In this document: positions 27,394-36,800 of the stretch, piece by piece
Layout of the letters: each line of letters starts with the position of its first letter
Position numbering within the stretch: position 1 is the first letter of the stretch
Source: Nocardioides lianchengensis
GTDB taxonomy: Bacteria > Actinomycetota > Actinomycetes > Propionibacteriales > Nocardioidaceae
Assembly (NCBI RefSeq): GCF_900101465.1
Contig: NZ_FMZM01000004.1
Location: 235,790 to 299,789, forward strand
Reading direction: 5' to 3'
DNA: 64,000 nucleotides
The notes under the pieces: model-generated
Database searches by the model: none
Told to the model about the DNA's origin: nothing
The model's input: only the letters and a program-made list of their open reading frames with translations
Translations under genes and position numbers: made by a program

Positions 27394-28590
27394 TCAAGCG
27401 GCCCGCTGCCGCAGGCGCGGCAGCCAGGCCAGCGCGATCCCGGCGGCCAGCAGCTGGGTGACCAGGACGATCCCGACCAGCAGGGACAGGTCGGCCCGGG
27501 CGAGGGCCGGGGTGACGACGGCGAACCCGGCGGCGAGGACCCGGGCGACGGCCATCGTGAGGCCCTGGACGGTCGCGCGCTGGAGGGTCGGGACCAGCTC
27601 CTGCGTCGCCACCTTGTAGAGCGACTCGCCGGCGAGCGTCGCGCCGAGCGCGGAGACGGCGACGAGGAGCACGAAGGTCGCGCGGCCGGGGACGACGAGC
27701 AGCAGCGCCCAGCCCGCCGCCACGGTCAGCGAGCCCACGGCGACCCACCGGGTACGACGCCCGGAGTCGGCCACCGCGGCGAACACGAAGGATCCGGTCA
27801 GCCCCAGCGGGAGGGCGAGCAGGAGCAGGGCGGAGGCGCCACCCGCGCTCCCGCCCAGGACCTGGACCCAGAGGTACGGCTTGAACTGGCCGAGGGTGTT
27901 CGCCCCCAGCGTCCACAGGGCGTAGTAGAGACCGGTCGCCAGGGCCGCGGTGACCGCCGGACCGCGCAGGGGCCCGAGCCGGGCCCGGACCGGGGTGACC
28001 GTGCGGGTGGCCCGCGCCTCGGTCCACTCGACGGTCTCGCGGACCGAGAGGCGCAGGCCGAGCGTCACCAGGGCGACGAGGAGGAGGTGCAGGTAGAGCA
28101 GCCGGGCCGCGGCCTCGCCCCAGGGCGAGAGCAGCAGCGCGAGCAGTCCCGTCGCGCCGATGCCCACCCCCCAGAACACCTGGGTGAGGGCCACCTGCCG
28201 AGCCTTGCGGCCCGGGGGCGCGGACTCGCTGGCGAGGGCGAGGGACGAGGGCAGGTCGGCCCCGATGCCGAGGCCGGAGAGCAGCAGCCCCGCGGCCAGG
28301 GTCGCCGGCCCCTGGGCGCCCGCCAGCAGCGCGACCCCCAGCGCGTAGAGGACGAGGGAGACGAGGAGGACCCGCCGGCGGCCGATCCGGTCGGCCAGCC
28401 GGCCACCGGCCACGGCGCCGACGGCGAAGGCCAGGGTCTGGGTCCCGAGCAGCGCGCCGACCGCGCCGTCCCCGAGGGGCAGGGTGTCGGCGTAGATGCC
28501 GCCGACGGCCAGGCCCGAGGTGACCAGCGCCCCCGCGTCGAGGTACGACGCCAACCCGACCACCAGGCCGGTGCGCCCGGCTCCCCCCAT
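27394..28590 (-). CDS. MFS transporter
   Basis: A 398-residue protein with 12 predicted helices. The motif A loop reads GGRLADRIGRRRVLL, and a second copy, ADSGRRTRWV, lies between helices 8 and 9. SGLGIGADLPSSLALASE in helix 4 resembles sugar or metabolite porters more than drug exporters. ATG at 28590 was used; GTG one codon earlier is possible. The fragment just upstream carries a LuxR-type DNA-binding remnant, so the former regulator of this transporter may be lost. The substrate is unknown. Confidence 0.85.
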   Translation of the reverse strand: MGGAGRTGLVVGLASYLDAGALVTSGLAVGGIYADTLPLGDGAVGALLGTQTLAFAVGAVAGGRLADRIGRRRVLLVSLVLYALGVALLAGAQGPATLAAGLLLSGLGIGADLPSSLALASESAPPGRKARQVALTQVFWGVGIGATGLLALLLSPWGEAAARLLYLHLLLVALVTLGLRLSVRETVEWTEARATRTVTPVRARLGPLRGPAVTAALATGLYYALWTLGANTLGQFKPYLWVQVLGGSAGGASALLLLALPLGLTGSFVFAAVADSGRRTRWVAVGSLTVAAGWALLLVVPGRATFVLLVAVSALGATLAGESLYKVATQELVPTLQRATVQGLTMAVARVLAAGFAVVTPALARADLSLLVGIVLVTQLLAAGIALAWLPRLRQRAA

Positions 28591-28599
28591 CACTCCCCC

Positions 28600-28753
28600 A
28601 CCTCTGGCCCGCCTCGATGACTCCCCGCCGGACCGCCTCCACCACAGCCTGGACGTTGGTCCGGGCCCCGAGACGCGACCGCAAGGCTCTCACCTCCGCC
28701 CGGACGTGGGGGACCGGAATCCGGTCAGCGGCGGCGATGGTCGTGGCCGAGAC
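28600..28753 (-). pseudogene. LuxR-type helix-turn-helix remnant
   Basis: Between the helR stop and the MFS start one frame reads IAAADRIPVPHVRAEVRALR, then SRLGARTNVQAVVEAVRRGV. This matches the second half of a LuxR/NarL HTH domain (recognition helix and the final helix). There is no start codon in a sensible position, the first half of the domain is missing, and the frame has no stop before running into the MFS gene. It is best read as the decayed end of a regulator gene, though chance similarity cannot be excluded. Confidence 0.45.
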
Positions 28754-28764
28754 GGGACCGGCCC

Positions 28765-30903
28765 TCAGCTGAGGACCACCAGCTCCTGGGTGGCCCGGGT
28801 CATCGCGACGTAGGTGTCGACCGCGCCGGAGACGCCGGTGCCGAACGCGGCGGGCCGCACCAGGACGACCAGGTCGAACTCCAGCCCCTTGGCCAGCTCG
28901 GGGGTCAGCGAGCGGACCCGGTCGGTGGGGCGGTACGACGGGTCGCCGATGACGCAGGCCGTGCCGTCGTCCGGGTGCGCGGCGAGCCAGTCGTCCAGCA
29001 CGCGGGCGAGCTCCGCCGTACCGCCGTGGCGGACGGGGACGCCGGTGCTGCGGACCGACGTCGGCACGTTGGCGTCCGGGACCGCCGCCCGTACGACGGG
29101 CGCGGCCTCGGCCATCACCTCCTCGGGCGTGCGGTAGTTGATGCTCAGCGACGCGACCTCGACCTGGTCCAGGCCCGCCCGCGCGAGCCGCTCCGGCCAC
29201 GACCCCACGAACCCGTGCCGGGCCTGGGCCCGGTCGCCGACGACGGTCAGGCTGCGCGAGGGGCAGCGGCGCAGCAGCATCTGCCATTCCGCGTCGGTGA
29301 GCTCCTGGGCCTCGTCGACCACGACGTGTGCGAACGGGCCGGCCAGCAGGTCGGGGTCCGCGGCGGGCAGCGCGTCCTGGTCGACCAGCTTGGCCTGCAT
29401 GTCCTCCACGCGGAGCATCGACATCAGGTGCATCTCCGAGTCGTCGGTGGCGATCAGGTGCTCGACGACGCGGTCCATCTCCGCCCGCTCGGCGGCCCGG
29501 GCGGCCTCCGCGCGCCGCCGGCGCCGCGAGATCCCCGGGTCGCCGAGCCGCAGCCGGGCGGCGTCGAGCAGCGGCAGGTCGGCGAGCGTCCAGGCGTGCG
29601 GGTCGCGGCGCTGCAGGGCCCGGACCTCCTCGGGCGCCAGCCAGGGCGCGCACCGGCGCAGGTACGCCGGCACCGTCCACAGGTCGCCGACCAGGTCGGT
29701 GGGCTCGATCACCGGCCAGGCCCGGCCGAACGCGTCGACCAGGTCGTCGTTGCGGCGCAGCGCCCGCCGCAGCTGGTCCTCCGGCACGTCCGCGTCCTCG
29801 CACGCGTCCACCAGGATCGTCACCAGCGCCTCCCAGACCTCCTCGCGCGCCTCGTGGTGCGGCGTCCCGGGATCCGGTGAGCCGAACGCCTCGGCCCAGT
29901 CCTCGGCACTCAGCCACAGGTCGGCCCACGGCGTCTCGACCACGCACCCCTCGGTCGGCGGCTCCTCGTAGAGCGCCACCGCGGGCTCGATCGCCGCGAC
30001 CATCGCCGCGCTCGCCTTCAGCCGGGCCACCTCCGGGTCCGTCTCCGGCACCGCGGTCGCACCCTCGGACACCAGGTCGCGCAGCGTGGCCGCCTGCACG
30101 CCTTCCTCGCCGAGGCTCGGCAGCACGTCCCCGACGTAGGTCAGGTACGGCGCCGACGGCCCGACGAAGAGCACCCCGCCGCGCCGGTGGCCGAGCCGAG
30201 GGTCGGCGTACAGGAGGTACGCCGTGCGGTGCAGCGCGACCACGGTCTTGCCGGTGCCCGGCCCGCCGTCGACGACCAGCGCGCCCCGGGAGCCGGCCCG
30301 GATGATCGCGTCCTGGTCGGCCTGGATGGTGCCGAGCACGTCCCGCATCCGGTCCGACCGGTCCGCGCCCAGGCTGGCGATGAACGCCGACTGGTCGTCG
30401 AGCGCGGCGGCGTGGCCGTCGTACCCGTCGGGGGTGAAGACCTCGTCCCAGTAGTCGCTGATCCGCCCGAGCGTCCAGCGGTAGCGGCGCCGGCTGGCCA
30501 GGCCCATCGGGTCGGCGTGGGTGGCGCCGAAGAACGGCTCGGCCGCGGGCGAGCGCCAGTCCAGGAGCAGCCGCTCCCCCGCGGGGCCGGTCAGGCCGAG
30601 GCGGCCGACGTACACGGGGGCGCCGCCGTCGGCGGGGACGAGGTGCCCCAGGCAGAGGTCCAACCCGAAGCGGCGCAGGGTCCGCAGCCGGGCGGTCAGC
30701 CGGTGCACCTCCTGGTCGCGCTCCAGGGCCGCGGTGCCGTGCCCGGCGGGGGCGCGGCGGGCCTCGTCCAGCCGTGCGGTCAGGTCGGCGACCGACCGCT
30801 CGAGGCTGGTCGCGAGGGTGGCGAAGAACTGCTCGTCGGCGCCGACGAGACGGGGGTCGGCCTTAGCGGAGAGGTGGTCGGGAAGGGCGAAGACGGTCGT
30901 CAC
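28765..30903 (-). CDS. helR: RNA polymerase recycling ATPase HelR (HelD family)
   Basis: A 712-residue UvrD-like motor protein. An N-terminal coiled coil (about residues 15-75) precedes LDWRSPAAEPFFGATH, Walker A in VDGGPGTGKTVVALHRTAYLL, Walker B VVVDEAQELTDAEW and motif IV-VI elements SINYRTPEEV, ELAKGLEFDLVVLV and YVAMTRATQELVVL. In the HelR group of Actinobacteria the protein pushes rifamycin off and rescues stalled RNA polymerase, giving resistance. GTG at 30903 was chosen. A rifamycin-associated element lies 25-44 bases upstream, which strongly supports the HelR identity over a DNA helicase. Confidence 0.9.
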   Translation of the reverse strand: MTTVFALPDHLSAKADPRLVGADEQFFATLATSLERSVADLTARLDEARRAPAGHGTAALERDQEVHRLTARLRTLRRFGLDLCLGHLVPADGGAPVYVGRLGLTGPAGERLLLDWRSPAAEPFFGATHADPMGLASRRRYRWTLGRISDYWDEVFTPDGYDGHAAALDDQSAFIASLGADRSDRMRDVLGTIQADQDAIIRAGSRGALVVDGGPGTGKTVVALHRTAYLLYADPRLGHRRGGVLFVGPSAPYLTYVGDVLPSLGEEGVQAATLRDLVSEGATAVPETDPEVARLKASAAMVAAIEPAVALYEEPPTEGCVVETPWADLWLSAEDWAEAFGSPDPGTPHHEAREEVWEALVTILVDACEDADVPEDQLRRALRRNDDLVDAFGRAWPVIEPTDLVGDLWTVPAYLRRCAPWLAPEEVRALQRRDPHAWTLADLPLLDAARLRLGDPGISRRRRRAEAARAAERAEMDRVVEHLIATDDSEMHLMSMLRVEDMQAKLVDQDALPAADPDLLAGPFAHVVVDEAQELTDAEWQMLLRRCPSRSLTVVGDRAQARHGFVGSWPERLARAGLDQVEVASLSINYRTPEEVMAEAAPVVRAAVPDANVPTSVRSTGVPVRHGGTAELARVLDDWLAAHPDDGTACVIGDPSYRPTDRVRSLTPELAKGLEFDLVVLVRPAAFGTGVSGAVDTYVAMTRATQELVVLS

Positions 30904-30927
30904 GGCGGGAGATTCTGGGTCCGCCCA

Positions 30928-30947
30928 GGGGCCTTGCCGCAAGCCCC
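30928..30947 (-). promoter_or_regulatory. Rifamycin-associated element (RAE)
   Basis: On the minus strand the sequence is GGGGCTTGCGGCAAGGCCCC, an imperfect inverted repeat identical, from memory, to the consensus found before rifamycin-inducible genes in Streptomyces and relatives. Its TTGCGG (30942-30937) is 19 bases before CAGAAT (30917-30912), a plausible -35/-10 pair for helR. Confidence 0.9.
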
Positions 30948-30978
30948 CTGCTGCGCTATACGTTGAGAGTGGAGGGGC

Positions 30979-32646
30979 TCACCGCTCCGACACGGTGAAC
31001 CGCAGCGACGTGACCGGGTTGTCGAACTCGGTGGTCCGCAGCGACACCTGCAGGTCCCACCGGCCGGCCGCGGGGACCACCACCTCCGCGGAGTAGGTGC
31101 CGATTCCGACCTTCTCCAGCGCCAGCGTGCCGAGGTCGACGTCGTCGGTCGAGAGCCGGGCCCGGGGCGCCTCGAGGGCGTCGATCGGCGCCCCGCCGTC
31201 GCGGACCTGGACCGTGACGGTGTTGGGGCCGACGGTGTGCGGAGAGATGGCCGCGACGATCTCGTAGGGGCCCAGCTGGCCCTCGTGCGGACCGGTGTCG
31301 GCCGCCTCGACCGCCGCGCGCCCGGTCTCGGGACTGGTGTCGACGAGGACCCCGGTGACCAGCAGCAGCGCCACCAGTACGCCGGCCTCGGCGAAGGTCG
31401 TGCGGACGACCAGCTCGGCACCTGAGCGGCGATCGCGACGACGCTCGGCCCGGCGGAAGCGCGGGACCAGCGCGAACCGGTTCCACGCGGCCAGGGCGGC
31501 GACCACGGCCGCGGCCCCGATCTTGACCAGCAGCAGCCGGCCGTAGCCGGTGTCGACCAGGCCGCCCCACGACCCGAGGATCCGCCAGGCCAGCACCGAG
31601 CCGGTGACGACCAGGACCCCGAGGACCACCGCCCCGACCCCGGAGAAGCGGGCCAGCACCTCGGCCCCCAGCTCGCCCCGCCCGGCCAGGTCGGGCAGCA
31701 CCAGCACCAGCGCCACCAGCCCGCCGAGCCAGACGCTGCCGGCCACCAGGTGGACCACGTCGGCGCCGATCGCCAGCAGCTCCGGCGGGGCCGCGCGGGT
31801 ATGGCCGGTCAGGGCTGGGGCGGCGACCGCCACGGCGGCCGCGGCGAGGGCCACGCGGGTACGGACCGGACCGGGCCGGCCGTCGCCGAGCAGCAGCACG
31901 GCGAGGGCGGTGCCGAGCACGACCGCCGCGACGACGCCGTACTCCGTGAGGGTGAGGAGGGCCCAGGCGTCCCCGCTGGTCCAGGAGCCCTGGCCCCCGA
32001 GCTGGTACGTCGCGGTCAGCGGCAGGGTGACGAGCCAGGCCAGGGCGGTCACCGCGGTCGCGCCCCGGGTCGCGACCACCAGCCGCCGCCGGGCCCTGTC
32101 CGTCGTGCGGTCGCCCGGCAGGAGCAGCAGGGCGAAGCCGACCAGGCCGACCGCGAGGAGCAGCCCGACGTACCCGACACCGCGGGCGGCGCTCAGCTCC
32201 GGTGGTACGTCGGAGGTGGACGTGTCCACGTCCGGCGGCGGCACCACCGTGGGGCTCGGCGCACCGACGGAGAAGGTGAGCGAGCCGCTGACCGGGTGAC
32301 CGTCGTCGGAGAGGACCCGCCACACGACGACCACGGTCCCCTCGGCGACCTCCTCGTCGAGGACGACGCCGACCTCCTCGCCGCTCACCTCGACCGCGGA
32401 GCCGAGCGGCTCGCCGGCGGCGTCGTACGCCTGGACCCCGTCGGGGACCGAGGTCACCGCCTCGCTGAACGTGAAGGTGATCCGCTCGGGCGACTCGGGC
32501 AGCACCGAGCCCTCGACCGGGTCGGTGCTGACCAGCAGCGCGTGGGCGCTCGCGGGCGCGGCCGTGCCGAGCACCAGGGCGGCGACCAGGGCCACCAGGG
32601 CGAGGAGCACGCCGCTCCGCCGCACCTGCGGGAGGGATCGGGTCAT
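30979..32646 (-). CDS. CopC-CopD fusion copper protein
   Basis: A 555-residue protein. The signal peptide ends at ASA, leaving mature His1 of HALLVSTDP, the Cu(II) ligand of CopC. The CopC domain (about 35-130) ends with DDGHPVSGSLTFSV. Nine or so membrane helices of the CopD domain follow (about 155-440), and a C-terminal outer domain (about 460-555) resembles the YtkA-like fold. The protein binds copper outside the cell and may import it. ATG overlaps the ycnI stop (ATGA). No metal regulator is adjacent. Confidence 0.9.
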   Translation of the reverse strand: MTRSLPQVRRSGVLLALVALVAALVLGTAAPASAHALLVSTDPVEGSVLPESPERITFTFSEAVTSVPDGVQAYDAAGEPLGSAVEVSGEEVGVVLDEEVAEGTVVVVWRVLSDDGHPVSGSLTFSVGAPSPTVVPPPDVDTSTSDVPPELSAARGVGYVGLLLAVGLVGFALLLLPGDRTTDRARRRLVVATRGATAVTALAWLVTLPLTATYQLGGQGSWTSGDAWALLTLTEYGVVAAVVLGTALAVLLLGDGRPGPVRTRVALAAAAVAVAAPALTGHTRAAPPELLAIGADVVHLVAGSVWLGGLVALVLVLPDLAGRGELGAEVLARFSGVGAVVLGVLVVTGSVLAWRILGSWGGLVDTGYGRLLLVKIGAAAVVAALAAWNRFALVPRFRRAERRRDRRSGAELVVRTTFAEAGVLVALLLVTGVLVDTSPETGRAAVEAADTGPHEGQLGPYEIVAAISPHTVGPNTVTVQVRDGGAPIDALEAPRARLSTDDVDLGTLALEKVGIGTYSAEVVVPAAGRWDLQVSLRTTEFDNPVTSLRFTVSER

Positions 32647-33275
32647 GGGCGCCGGCGCTGCCGGGCCAGCACGCCGCCGACGACGGCGGTGCCGAGCACG
32701 CCGGCACCCAGGACGCCGACGGCCAGCGAGGTGGTGCTGCGACCGTCGGCGTCGGCCTCGGTGACGACGATCGTGGGCGCCGGCAGCTCGAGGCGCTCCG
32801 GGTCGGTCCCGTCCGGGGCCGTCTCCAGCCAGGCCAGCTCGCCGCTCTCGCAGGTCTGCACGGTGGGGAAGACGAGCGTGCCGCCGGTCTCGGGCAGCCG
32901 TACCTCCAGCTCCAGCTCGATGGCCTGCCCGTCCGGGACCGGCCGGTCGGCACGGAAGACCACCGAGGTCGACCCCTCCGGCGCCGGGACGGTCTCGGCC
33001 TCCCACAGCGGGTGCGGGGCGGGAGCCGCCTCGCTGATCCCGGAGGGGATCCGGATCGCCACCTCGGTGGTGGCCGAGTCCTCGCAGCCGTGCTCGACGG
33101 CGACCCGGAGCACGGCGACCTCGCCGGCCGCGGTCGTGGAGGGCGAGATGGTGACGTGGGCGGCGGCCGGGGCGGCGAGGCCCACGGAGAGCCCCACGGA
33201 CAGGACCACGCCCGCCGCGACGACGAGCGCCGCCCGGCGCGCGCGGGTGGAGAGGTGCCGCCGGTCCACGTTCAC
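32643..33275 (-). CDS. YcnI-type copper-binding membrane protein (DUF1775)
   Basis: A 210-residue exported protein. After the signal peptide (about residues 1-39) the mature chain begins AHVTISPS; this N-terminal His with a nearby Trp and Glu binds Cu(II) in YcnI. The DUF1775 domain (about 40-165) has VEHGCEDSATTEVAIRIP and FPTVQTCESGELAW, with two Cys. A C-terminal helix (about 183-203) anchors it to the membrane. It is the first gene of an operon with copCD, like the ycnKJI set of Bacillus, but without a ycnK repressor. Confidence 0.9.
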   Translation of the reverse strand: MNVDRRHLSTRARRAALVVAAGVVLSVGLSVGLAAPAAAHVTISPSTTAAGEVAVLRVAVEHGCEDSATTEVAIRIPSGISEAAPAPHPLWEAETVPAPEGSTSVVFRADRPVPDGQAIELELEVRLPETGGTLVFPTVQTCESGELAWLETAPDGTDPERLELPAPTIVVTEADADGRSTTSLAVGVLGAGVLGTAVVGGVLARQRRRP

Positions 33276-33304
33276 GTCCTGTCCTGATCGGTGTGACCCA
33301 GCGC

Positions 33305-33355
33305 ACTGAACCAGCCCACTGAACTCTTGTCAAGAATGTGAATCGTCTCTAGGGT
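33305..33355. promoter_or_regulatory. Divergent overlapping promoters for ycnI and the tautomerase
   Basis: Plus strand: TTGTCA (33327-33332), 17 bases, TAGGGT (33350-33355). Minus strand: TTGACA (33333-33328), 17 bases, TTCAGT (33310-33305). The two -35 boxes share CTTGTCAAG, so the promoters must compete for polymerase. Confidence 0.55.
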
Positions 33356-33428
33356 TCAGAATGACGAACCAAGGTCGCTCATGTGGATTGCCTCCCGGAT
33401 GCGGCCACCAACGAAGGGACCCCTCTCC

Positions 33429-33656
33429 ATGCCCAACATCACCGTCGAGCTGCTGGCCGGCCGCACCCTCGAGCAGCGCCGCGCCTTCGCCCAGGCCGTG
33501 GCCGACGACGCGGTCGAGATCCTCGGCGCCCGCCGTCAGGACGTCCGCATGGTCTTCAGCGAGATCACCCCCGACATCGTCGCCAACGGCGGCGTGCTGG
33601 CCAGCGAGGACGACAGCCGCGCGGGCGTGGTCGCCGCGCTCGCCGACGGGTCCTGA
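33429..33656 (+). CDS. Tautomerase family protein (4-oxalocrotonate tautomerase type)
   Basis: A 75-residue protein. Processing of Met exposes Pro1 (MPNITVELLAGRT), the catalytic base of this superfamily. Arg residues at about 39-41 (ARRQDVRMVF) match the substrate-binding positions. The start at 33429 is preferred to the in-frame ATG at 33381 because only it exposes Pro1, and GAAGGGA lies upstream. The leader is about 65 bases. No pathway gene is adjacent, so the substrate is unknown. Confidence 0.88.
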   Translation: MPNITVELLAGRTLEQRRAFAQAVADDAVEILGARRQDVRMVFSEITPDIVANGGVLASEDDSRAGVVAALADGS

Positions 33657-33674
33657 CCCGACGCTGCTCCACGA

Positions 33675-33711
33675 GACCGGCCGGCGATCCCACGGGGATC
33701 GCCGGCCGGTC
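33675..33711 (+). terminator. Terminator after the tautomerase gene
   Basis: A perfect 17-bp stem GACCGGCCGGCGATCCC / GGGATCGCCGGCCGGTC with an ACG loop, followed by TGTTTGTGT. Confidence 0.9.
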
Positions 33712-33761
33712 TGTTTGTGTCCGGCGGGCCGCCCGCGTGCCCCCGGGCCGACCGCCCGCCA

Positions 33762-33777
33762 CCAGCGCAAGTGCGCC
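33762..33777. repeat. Palindromic repeat, copy 3 (CCAGCGCAAGTGCGCC)
   Basis: This matches the repeats at 8242 and 8293 except for AAGT in place of AATT at the centre. Again it lies between two convergent genes, each with its own hairpin on either side. Confidence 0.65.
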
Positions 33778-33811
33778 AATGGGGAGGGCGACCCGCCGGC
33801 GAACGAACGAA

Positions 33812-33844
33812 GCGGGCCCGGAGGACGTCGTCCTCCGGGCCCGC
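33812..33844 (-). terminator. Terminator after the ThuA-oxidase gene
   Basis: A perfect 15-bp stem GCGGGCCCGGAGGAC / GTCCTCCGGGCCCGC around a GTC loop, 20 bases beyond the stop of the minus-strand gene; TTCGTTCGTTCG follows in that direction. Confidence 0.85.
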
Positions 33845-33863
33845 CCGTTCGATCAGGTCGTGA

Positions 33864-36800
33864 TCAGCGCTTGACCTTGATCTTGACGGTCTTCACCGCC
33901 TTGTTCGCCAGGCTGCTGCCCGCGTAGGTCACGGTGACCTTCAGCGTGCCCGCCTTGGTGGCCTTGGCCAGCCGCAGCGTGACCTTGCCGCCCCGGACGG
34001 TGCCCTTGACGGTCTTGCCGCCCACCTTCGCGGTCACCGTGCCGGTCAGGGGTACGCCGCCCGTCGCCGAGAGCGTGACCTTGACCGTCGGCCGGGCCCC
34101 GCGCTTGACCGACTTCGGCGCCGTCACCTTCAGCGTGGGCGTCGCCTTCGCGACCCGCACCTGGACGGCCCCGGTCGAGGCCCGGTGCCCCGCGTCGCCG
34201 ACGTAGCGGACGCTCAGCCGGTACGACCCCGGCACCAGCGACTTCGCCGGCAGCGCGATCGTGGCCCGGCCCGAGGCGAGGGTGCCCGCCCCGAGGACCT
34301 TCGAGCCGTGGACCAGCTCGACCCGACCACCGGCGGTGGCCGGTGCGACCCGGACCTGCACGCTGCCCGCCCGGCCGTAGACGACCGAGGCGGTGGTGCC
34401 CGAGACCGTGGTGGCCTCCGGACCCTTCTCCACCGTGATCGTCACGGTCGCCGGCTCGGAGTCGTCCTCACCGTCGTGCGCCGTGTAGGTGAACGCGTCG
34501 GTCCCGAAGAACGTGGCGTCCGGCGTGTAGGTGAAGGACCCGTTCGCCGCGAGCTCCACCGTGCCGTGGTCCGGCTGGGTGAGGTTCGTGGCGGTCAGCT
34601 CGTCGTCGTCGGCGTCGCTGTCGTTGGCGAGTACGCCGGGTGCCGCGACCGTGAGGGGATCGCCCTGGTCGGTCGTGTACGCGTCGTCGCTCGCCTCGGG
34701 GGCGGTGTTGGGCGCCTTCGTCACCGTGAGGGTGACGGTCGTGACCGCCGAGGCGGTCGTCCCGTCGTACGCGGTGTAGGTGAAGGTGTCCGTGCCGTGG
34801 AACCCGAGGTCCGGCGTGTAGGTGAACGATCCGTTCGCCGCGAGCGTCACCGAGCCGTGGGCGGGCTGGGTGGCGTTCGTCGCCGTGAGGGTGTTGCCCT
34901 CGTCGTCGGTGTCGTTGCCGAGCACGCCCGGCGCCGGGACGGTGAGCGGGGTGTCCTCACCGGTGGTGAAGGTGTCCGCGACCCCGGTCGGAGCCGTGTT
35001 CACCGGACCGTTGCCGATCGTCGTGATCTGCTCGGGGGTGAGCTCGTAGTCGTACATCTGGAACTCGTCGACCACCCCGTTCCAGCGCGGGTCGGGCCAG
35101 CTGGTGCCACCGATCCAGTTCGCCGTCGTGGTGCCGTTGACCCCCACGTCGCTCATGTCGAACGTGAAGTTGGTGCGCGTGGCCTTCAGCTCACCGTTGA
35201 AGTAGATCTTCCCGGTGGTGCCGCTGTGCGTGTAGACCACGTGCGTCCACTGGTTCAGCGGTACGTCGTTGCCCGCGCCCAGGGTCAACCGCTCCTGGTT
35301 GCCGTTGCCCGCCTTCTTGAAGGTGGCGGCGAACCCGGAGCCCGAGCCGTTCGGACCGGCCTGGGTGCTCGACTGCAGCAGGAAGAACGTGTCCGTGCTG
35401 CTGCCGATCTGGACGAGCGGGACCCAGTTGGGCAGGGCCCGCGGGTTCGTCCAGATCGAGATGCTGAACTCCTCGTCCATGCCCTCCTGGATGTTGTCGG
35501 GCAGTCGGATGTGGCTGTTCGTCGTCGACGCACCGCCGGGCAGGTTCACCCCGCGGCCGAACTTGCCCTGCGTGGTCCAGGCCGAGGAACCCTGGAGCTG
35601 GGCGGCGCCGACCGTGGTGCTGGTGCCGACGTTCGCGGTCGTCGTCCCGGTGCCCTCGTTGAGCGGGTACCGGATCGGGACGCCCGAGCCCGGCGGCGGG
35701 CGCAGCACCTCGTGGGTGAGCGTCCCCGTCGAGGCGCGGTAGCCGGTGTCCGGCACGTAGCGGACCTCGACCGCGTGGTTGCCGCGGCCCATGGTGTGGC
35801 CCGGGAACGTGACGACGCCCTGCGCGAGCGGGACGCCGGCGCCGACCTGCGCACCGTCGACCCAGAGCTCGGCCGAGCCGGCGGCCGGCTGGCTGTTCTC
35901 ACCCTGCACCGTGCCGGTGAAGACCACCGGCTCGTTGGCCGGCGACGGCGAGGCCGGGGAGGCCGTGACCGTCGTCGTGGTGCGCAGGGCCGCACCGTCC
36001 TCGTAGAGGGCGGCGATGTCGGACGCGGCGAGCGCGGACCGGTAGAGCCGGACCTCGTCCATCGCGCCGTTGTACGCCGGGTCCGGGTAGCCGTTGCGAC
36101 CCAGCCAGTTGTTCGCCGTGGCACCGATGTCGGCCATGGTGAGCGTCAGGTTGGTGCGCTGCGCGACCTGGACGCCGTCCAGGTAGAGCGTGCCGGTCGT
36201 GCCGGTCCGGGTGAAGGCGACGTGGTTCCACCGGTTGGCGACGACGTCCTTGGTCGGGGTCGCGTAGACCCGCTCCTGCAGGGTCGAGCCCTTCTTCTTG
36301 AACGTCGCCGCGAGTCCGGTGTTGCCGGCCGCCTGCGTCTGCATCTGGATCTGGAAGAAGCTCCCGTTGTCGCCGAGGTCGTCGCCGATGTGGAACATCC
36401 CGATCCAGTTCTGCTTGGCCGACGGACGCACCCAGAACGAGGTGGTGAAGTCGGTCTCGTTGCGCAGCAGGTTGTCCGGCAGGTCGACCGCGTTGACGTT
36501 GCTGCCGCCGGTCATCGACAGGGCCTTGCCGAACACGCCGTCGTTCGCGTAGCCGGCGGTGCCGGTCAGCACGGCCGGGCCCACCCCGGAGTCGGTGCCG
36601 GTGTTGGCCACCGTCTGCCCGGTGCCCTCCTCGAACTGGTAGCGGATCGGCACGTCGGCGGTGCCCGGGTCCTGGCTGATCACGACGAGGTCGTCGATCA
36701 TCATCGCCGCGCCCGAGCCCGGTGCCTTCAGGGTGAGGACCTCCGAGCGCTTCGTCGCCGTGAAGGTGCCGACGTACGTCGCGAACGTGCCCGCCTTGCC

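Noticed and set aside
27341..29947. 868-codon minus-strand open frame across the MFS and helR genes
   Set aside because: It is out of frame with both real genes. Only the short LuxR-like stretch in its middle is meaningful and is listed separately.
33361..33927. Open frame starting at ATG 33361, five bases after TAGGGT
   Set aside because: It lies in another frame over the tautomerase and its terminator and lacks protein-like features, although its start position fits a leaderless message.
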